DNA of 64,000 nt. It comes from Chryseobacterium daeguense DSM 19388. Its GTDB lineage: Bacteria; Bacteroidota; Bacteroidia; Flavobacteriales; Weeksellaceae. The position numbers were made by a program, and so were the translations under genes. Below, piece by piece: positions 60,214 to 64,000 of this stretch (position 1 is its first letter; each line of letters starts with the position of its first letter). Location: NCBI RefSeq assembly GCF_000430825.1, contig NZ_AUMT01000015.1:1-64000 (forward strand), in the 5' to 3' direction. The notes under the pieces are model-generated. The model had not been told where the DNA came from. It worked only from the letters and a program-made list of their open reading frames with translations, and searched no databases.

Positions 60214-61140
60214 TTACTTTTTGTACCACCACTGGCTGTCTTTTCTGTCAGATCTTTTTACCCCGTTATTCAGAGTGTAGGCGAAACCTACTCCCAGTGT
60301 CTGCTTAAGCTGTGTTTTTTGGATTTGATTATGATCATACAGCAAATCGACTGTAATATTTGACGAAATAAATTTATTAACCTTCAAATTCAAAATCATT
60401 CCGTAAGCAAGAACCAGCCTGTCCGGATGATCCAGATAATTTGAGAAAACGGAGGCAGTATTGGTAAGATGGATATTTTCCATTAATTTCACTTTATACA
60501 AAGCTGTCCCCAAAAAACCGAACTGCAGTAAGGAAGAATCTCCGTCTGCCTTCAGACCATACGTTCCTGCAGTCTGAAGATCTCTGTCCAGAACAAAAGT
60601 CCACCTTGCGTTGGTAGGCCGCAGTGTGACATTTACATTGTCATTGGGCCTGTAAGTAATACCCATCCCGACATTCACATAACCGGGCGCCATAAAGTTT
60701 GAAATTTTCTTAGCTTCAGGATTATTACCATCTTCATATCCCGTAGAAAACTGCGACTGGAAGCCCGCTCCTACAGAAAGATACCAGCTCTTGGAAACTT
60801 TTCTCCCGTAGTTGGTGGAAACATTGATAACATCCTGGGTTTTTCTTACTCCAATTCCCTGGGTATCATTTTGTCCATAATTTAAAAGGATGATATTTTC
60901 CCAAAGATCCTTATCATTTTCATAAGTAATATTATAATCTATTCCTGCAAGCCAGCCCACATTATTGGCACCGCCCCCTACCCAGTTTGAGAAGGCCGCC
61001 TGATTAATCATTAATGAATTTTTTCCTAAAACTGACCAGTGCTTTACCGTATCAATAATTACGGAATCTTTTTTTATTTCTTCCTGAGCACTTGCAAAAA
61101 TTCCCATAGAAAGGGTAAGAATTAACAAAAACTTCTTCAT
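60214..61140 (-). CDS. DUF3078-type outer-membrane beta-barrel protein
   Basis: This 308-residue protein has a signal peptide (about residues 1-19, ending ASAQ) and a barrel-like pattern of alternating polar and hydrophobic strands. WSVLGKNSLMINQAAFSNWV (about residues 35-54), then GGGANNVGWLAGIDYNITYE, is the diagnostic start of the DUF3078 family. The last residues QWWYKK are aromatic, as in barrel ends. No transport substrate is known. The gene has its own promoter. Confidence 0.88.
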   Translation of the reverse strand: MKKFLLILTLSMGIFASAQEEIKKDSVIIDTVKHWSVLGKNSLMINQAAFSNWVGGGANNVGWLAGIDYNITYENDKDLWENIILLNYGQNDTQGIGVRKTQDVINVSTNYGRKVSKSWYLSVGAGFQSQFSTGYEDGNNPEAKKISNFMAPGYVNVGMGITYRPNDNVNVTLRPTNARWTFVLDRDLQTAGTYGLKADGDSSLLQFGFLGTALYKVKLMENIHLTNTASVFSNYLDHPDRLVLAYGMILNLKVNKFISSNITVDLLYDHNQIQKTQLKQTLGVGFAYTLNNGVKRSDRKDSQWWYKK

Positions 61141-61171
61141 TATCCAAATTTTTCATTTACAAAGTTCCTTA

Positions 61172-61179
61172 CAAAAGTA
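61172..61179 (-). promoter_or_regulatory. -7 box of the DUF3078 gene
   Basis: TACTTTTG on the minus strand, about 32 bases upstream of the ATG at 61140. Confidence 0.55.
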
Positions 61180-61413
61180 TTAAATATAATTTTGGTGAAA
61201 GAAACACACACCGGAATATGCCCAAAAAACAAAAGTTTTAATTAAAATTATAAAATGAATTGCTTTCATATCAATCAGTGACAGGATGTTAAGCTTATTA
61301 TTTTAAAATTGATAAAAACATCCTTTTTGTCTGAAATAAAAATGTAAAACATAAAATTCATCGCCATTTTTTCCGAAATTTATCATTGGCTTTTCATTTG
61401 ACGTAACCACTTC
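61180..61413. other. Divergent spacer, no gene seen
   Basis: About 230 AT-rich bases between the DUF3078 promoter and the rhomboid gene. No terminator, RNA or ORF of note. Confidence 0.5.
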
Positions 61414-62184
61414 ATGTTAAAAAATAATGTAATTTCCAAGAAAGCTATCCTATATCCTTTGGTGATGCTGGCGGCAATGTGGCTGGGTTATTTCCTTCAG
61501 CTGCACGGCTTCTTTTCAAGCTGTTTCGGGGCGATTATTCCATTGCTGCCGGAAGGTTTGCTGGGAATTATCACTTCTCCTCTTTTGCACGGAAACTTAG
61601 ATCATATTGTGGGAAACTCCATTCCTATTGCTATTCTGATGTTTTTGTTGTATCAGTTTTATCCTTTGGTAGCCAACAAGGTCTTTATCATTGCCTGGCT
61701 TGCCACAGGCTTTTTGGTATGGCTTCTTCCCCCTATCGATATTATTACCGGTGATTATCTGTATATCTGTACTATCGGAGCCAGCGGCGTAGTCTATGTG
61801 CTTGCATTTTTCCTTTTCTTCAGCGGTATTTTCAAATGGAATATGAAACTTCTTACCATTTCCTTACTGGTGGTTTTATATTACGGAAGTCTGGTATGGG
61901 GAATGCTTCCGGAAGAATTATTTTATAACCTTGAAGAACCGAGCAAAATTTCCTGGCAGGCTCACCTTGCAGGTGCCGTAGTGGGAGTTATCCTTGCTTT
62001 TATGTTTAAAAAAGTGGGCGAAAAAAAGAAAAAATTCATCTGGGAATTTCCCAATTACTATAGCGAAAAAGATGATAAATTGTGGCAGGAATACAAAGAA
62101 AACCATCCCGAAGATTTCCTTGAATTACCTTATAAAAAGAAAGATGATATCTGGGACCGGCTGGATGAATTGCGGGGGAAATAA
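61414..62184 (+). CDS. Rhomboid-family intramembrane serine protease
   Basis: This 256-residue protein has six transmembrane helices. The catalytic Ser is in IGASGVVYVL (about residue 122), and the catalytic His in WQAHLAGAVVG (about 183). HGNLDHIVGNSIPI (about residues 62-75) is the family's N-terminal oxyanion region, with the HxxxN pattern. It should cleave transmembrane segments of substrate proteins in the inner membrane. The C-terminal cytoplasmic tail (about 60 residues) is charged and specific to this group. Single gene. Confidence 0.9.
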   Translation: MLKNNVISKKAILYPLVMLAAMWLGYFLQLHGFFSSCFGAIIPLLPEGLLGIITSPLLHGNLDHIVGNSIPIAILMFLLYQFYPLVANKVFIIAWLATGFLVWLLPPIDIITGDYLYICTIGASGVVYVLAFFLFFSGIFKWNMKLLTISLLVVLYYGSLVWGMLPEELFYNLEEPSKISWQAHLAGAVVGVILAFMFKKVGEKKKKFIWEFPNYYSEKDDKLWQEYKENHPEDFLELPYKKKDDIWDRLDELRGK

Positions 62185-62200
62185 TATTTATACTTATAGT

Positions 62201-62260
62201 AGTTTGTCATGCTGTAAGCATCTCAGCAACGACGCATAGATTCTTTCAGAATGACAAACT
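62201..62260. repeat. Imperfect inverted repeat, interspersed element
   Basis: The left arm (62201-62223, AGTTTGTCATGCTGTAAGCA then TCT) is complementary to 62238-62260 at 20 of 23 positions, with a 14-base loop. A half-copy lies at 21176, and the hairpin at 49791 shares the CATGCTGAGC-like core. Confidence 0.75.
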
Positions 62261-62297
62261 TTGCATAAATTTTTAAAAAAATATCTCTACAATTCTT

Positions 62298-62305
62298 TAC
62301 ATTTG
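62298..62305 (+). promoter_or_regulatory. -7 box of dprA
   Basis: TACATTTG, 14 bases ahead of the dprA ATG. Confidence 0.55.
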
Positions 62306-62319
62306 CGAAAACAACACAA

Positions 62320-63429
62320 ATGTACTCTGAAGAACATCTTTATGCCATTGCTTTACGTGAATGCAGCTTAATTGGTGACATCAATTTCTATAAACTTGTC
62401 CGATGCTTTGGAAGCGCAAAAAAAGCGTGGGAAAATGCAAAAAAAGAATATTCAAAAGTGGATGGCATTGGGAGAAAAGCCGTTGCAGACATTGGAAATC
62501 ACAAACATCTGAAATTTGCGGAAAATGAGCTTCAATTCTGTGATAAGAACAATATTAAAATTAATTTAAGACATCTTCAGCAGCTTCCAAACTTACTGAA
62601 TGAATGTGATGATGCGCCCGCAATTCTTTATCAAAAGGGAAACTTTGACCATTCAAAACAAAAAGTAAGCATCGTAGGAACCCGGAATATGACTTCATAC
62701 GGCAAACAGTTCATTCATGATTTTTTTGAAGAAACGAAATCCTGCAACTATATCTCTGTAAGTGGTTTGGCGTTGGGTATTGACAAGGAAGTCCACGAAC
62801 AGTCAATCAATAACAAAATACCGACTGTTGCAGTTTTAGCTCATGGTTTTCATGTTTTATATCCTTCAAAAAACAAAAAATTATCAGAAAAAATATTGGA
62901 GGAAGGCGGCTGCTTATTAACCGAATTTAACTCTTCAAGAAAACCCGACCGCGAGAATTTTATCCAGAGAAACAGAATTGTAGCCGGGATCTCGCCATCC
63001 ACTATTGTCGTGGAAACAGCTTTCGGAGGCGGGTCTGTAAGCACGGCAACATTCGCCAACAATTACAACAGAGAAGTTTTTGCTCTTCCCGGAAAAATTA
63101 CAGACAAGCAAAGCCAAGGCTGCAACCAGCTTATTTTTCATCATAAAGCATCTGCCATTTCCACTATAAAAGACCTGGTGGAAAATTTAGGATTTAATAA
63201 GGCCGTGACAAAAAATCCGGAATTATTTCCAAGCTATGAAATAGATATTCACCTTACTGAAAATCAAGAACTCATATTTAAAACCATTTTTAATAATCCG
63301 CAGATTTCACTAGATGATCTTGCTGCTAAAATTGGCCTTTCTTCACACAAAATTTTACCCGTAATTTTAGAATTGGAACTTTTGGGGAAAGTAAAATCAT
63401 TTTCAGGGAGGCAATTTATGGCAATTTGA
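62320..63429 (+). CDS. dprA: DNA-processing protein DprA (Smf)
   Basis: This 369-residue protein loads RecA on incoming single strands during natural transformation. An N-terminal helical (HhH-like) part is followed by the Rossmann core: VSIVGTRNMTSYGKQFIHDF (about residues 112-131), SVSGLALGIDKEVHEQS (about 147-163) and FIQRNRIVAGISPSTIVVET (about 211-230). FGGGSVSTATFAN and EVFALPGKITD complete the family set. The C-terminal winged helix (about 300-369) is the usual DprA_WH. No other competence genes are nearby. Confidence 0.96.
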   Translation: MYSEEHLYAIALRECSLIGDINFYKLVRCFGSAKKAWENAKKEYSKVDGIGRKAVADIGNHKHLKFAENELQFCDKNNIKINLRHLQQLPNLLNECDDAPAILYQKGNFDHSKQKVSIVGTRNMTSYGKQFIHDFFEETKSCNYISVSGLALGIDKEVHEQSINNKIPTVAVLAHGFHVLYPSKNKKLSEKILEEGGCLLTEFNSSRKPDRENFIQRNRIVAGISPSTIVVETAFGGGSVSTATFANNYNREVFALPGKITDKQSQGCNQLIFHHKASAISTIKDLVENLGFNKAVTKNPELFPSYEIDIHLTENQELIFKTIFNNPQISLDDLAAKIGLSSHKILPVILELELLGKVKSFSGRQFMAI

Positions 63430-63563
63430 GAATTAACGATTTCTTAATATTTCATTGTTTTAGATATAACATTTAATTATTAATAAAATAAAAGCGCAAA
63501 TTATCAGTTTAATAATATTAACACATTATATTATTAAAATTTCAATAATCATCAATTAAGGTG

Positions 63564-63593
63564 TTGTGAATTTTGAAAAAAAAATTAAATTTG
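63564..63593 (+). promoter_or_regulatory. Promoter of gdhA
   Basis: TTG (63564-63566), a 19-base spacer, then TAAATTTG (63586-63593), with the ATG 26 bases further on. A close match to the Bacteroidota consensus. Confidence 0.7.
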
Positions 63594-63619
63594 TTGGCAA
63601 TAATATTCAACCCTAATAT

Positions 63620-64000
63620 ATGGAACAATATAATATTGACCAGAAAATCCAAGAGTTTATAGCAAAAATTGAGGCAAAAAACCCTAATGAGCCAGAATTT
63701 TTACAAGCCGTAAAAGAAGTTGCTGTTACAGTAATTCCGTTCATCATGACGAAAAAGGAATATACGGGAATGAAGCTTCTTGAAAGAATGGCTGAAGCTG
63801 AAAGAATCATCATCTTCAGAGTTCCGTGGGTTGATGATAAAGGGGAAATCCAGGTAAACAGAGGATTCAGAATCCAGATGAACTCTGCGATTGGCCCATA
63901 CAAAGGGGGAATCCGCTTCCACCCTACCGTAAACCTTTCTGTTCTTAAATTCTTAGCTTTCGAGCAGGTTTTCAAAAACTCATTGACTACGCTTCCGATG
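63620..64000 (+). CDS. gdhA: NADP-type glutamate dehydrogenase (3' end outside window)
   Basis: The first 127 residues are visible. The start is ATG 63620 (MEQYNIDQKIQEFIAKIEAK). ERIIIFRVPWVDDKGEIQVN (about residues 61-80) and RGFRIQMNSAIGPYKGGIRF (about 81-100) are the substrate-binding blocks of hexameric GdhA, with the conserved Lys in GPYKGG. The enzyme interconverts 2-oxoglutarate plus ammonium and glutamate. It supplies glutamate to GlnN (6485-8680). The frame is open to the window edge. Confidence 0.95.
   Translation, partial: MEQYNIDQKIQEFIAKIEAKNPNEPEFLQAVKEVAVTVIPFIMTKKEYTGMKLLERMAEAERIIIFRVPWVDDKGEIQVNRGFRIQMNSAIGPYKGGIRFHPTVNLSVLKFLAFEQVFKNSLTTLPM

Noticed and set aside
63430..63585. 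Possible terminator after dprA
   Set aside because: The spacer is AT-rich with weak self-complementarity (TAATATTA words) but has no GC-bearing stem followed by T residues.

Overview
The window reads as a chromosomal segment of a flavobacterium of the Chryseobacterium/Elizabethkingia type (Bacteroidota). The evidence is low GC, promoters with the Bacteroidota -7 box TAnnTTTG, a gldH gliding gene, a type IX secretion (T9SS) sorting domain, GLPGLI, DUF3078 and OmpP1/FadL-type proteins, a type III glutamine synthetase, and a complete Alternative Complex III (ACIII) operon. It is almost entirely core genome. The only transposon sequence is the 3' end of an IS3-family transposase at the left edge. 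I found no tRNA, rRNA, CRISPR array, prophage or plasmid function.

Layout. 1-325: IS3 tail. 354-6352: UbiE-like methyltransferase, M1 peptidase, DinB-like protein, a protein with a nucleoside-phosphorylase-like C-terminus, and an ATP-grasp protein. 6485-9731: glutamine synthetase III and an NlpC/P60 lipoprotein. 9828-10517: interspersed repeats and a pentapeptide-repeat protein. 10634-16301 (minus): cell-shape operon mreB-mreC-mreD-mrdA(PBP2)-rodA with overlapping genes. 16747-21167 (plus): heme operon hemA-hemC-hemD-lipoprotein-hemE. 21286-29091 (minus): nitroreductase, fibre-like secreted protein, sufS, rplY, prs, SGNH lipoprotein, FadL-like porin. 29364-33630 (plus): ricT-like gene, gldH, PBP1A. 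33705-38184: selO, a T9SS cargo protein, a membrane protein and a SPOR protein. 38370-46805 (plus): ACIII operon actABCDEF. 46969-51266: two orphan exported proteins, apt, a TPR membrane protein and ribH. 51475-55446: LtaS-like sulfatase-fold enzyme, YpfJ-like metallopeptidase, GLPGLI protein. 55592-60144 (plus): sufA, an inserted four-helix-bundle gene, sufB, sufC, sufD. 60214-64000: DUF3078 protein, rhomboid protease, dprA and the start of gdhA.

How the genes work together. MreBCD, PBP2 and RodA form the elongasome; PBP1A, the NlpC hydrolase and the SPOR protein also act on peptidoglycan. HemA, C, D and E carry glutamyl-tRNA to coproporphyrinogen III, and the hemes are consumed by the six-subunit ACIII with its two c-type cytochromes. 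SufABCD with the distant SufS builds the Fe-S clusters needed by ActB. GlnN and GdhA cover ammonium assimilation.

No clearly new multi-gene system is visible. The most worthwhile oddities are a four-helix-bundle (23S-IVP-type) gene flanked by about 35-bp near-perfect inverted repeats inside the suf operon, an uncharacterised lipoprotein translationally coupled between hemD and hemE, a fusion protein ending in a nucleoside-phosphorylase-like domain, several palindromic repeat families, and two genes (hemA, selO) whose promoter boxes sit so close to the ATG that their transcripts should be leaderless or nearly so. All assignments come from reading the sequence; no database search was run.
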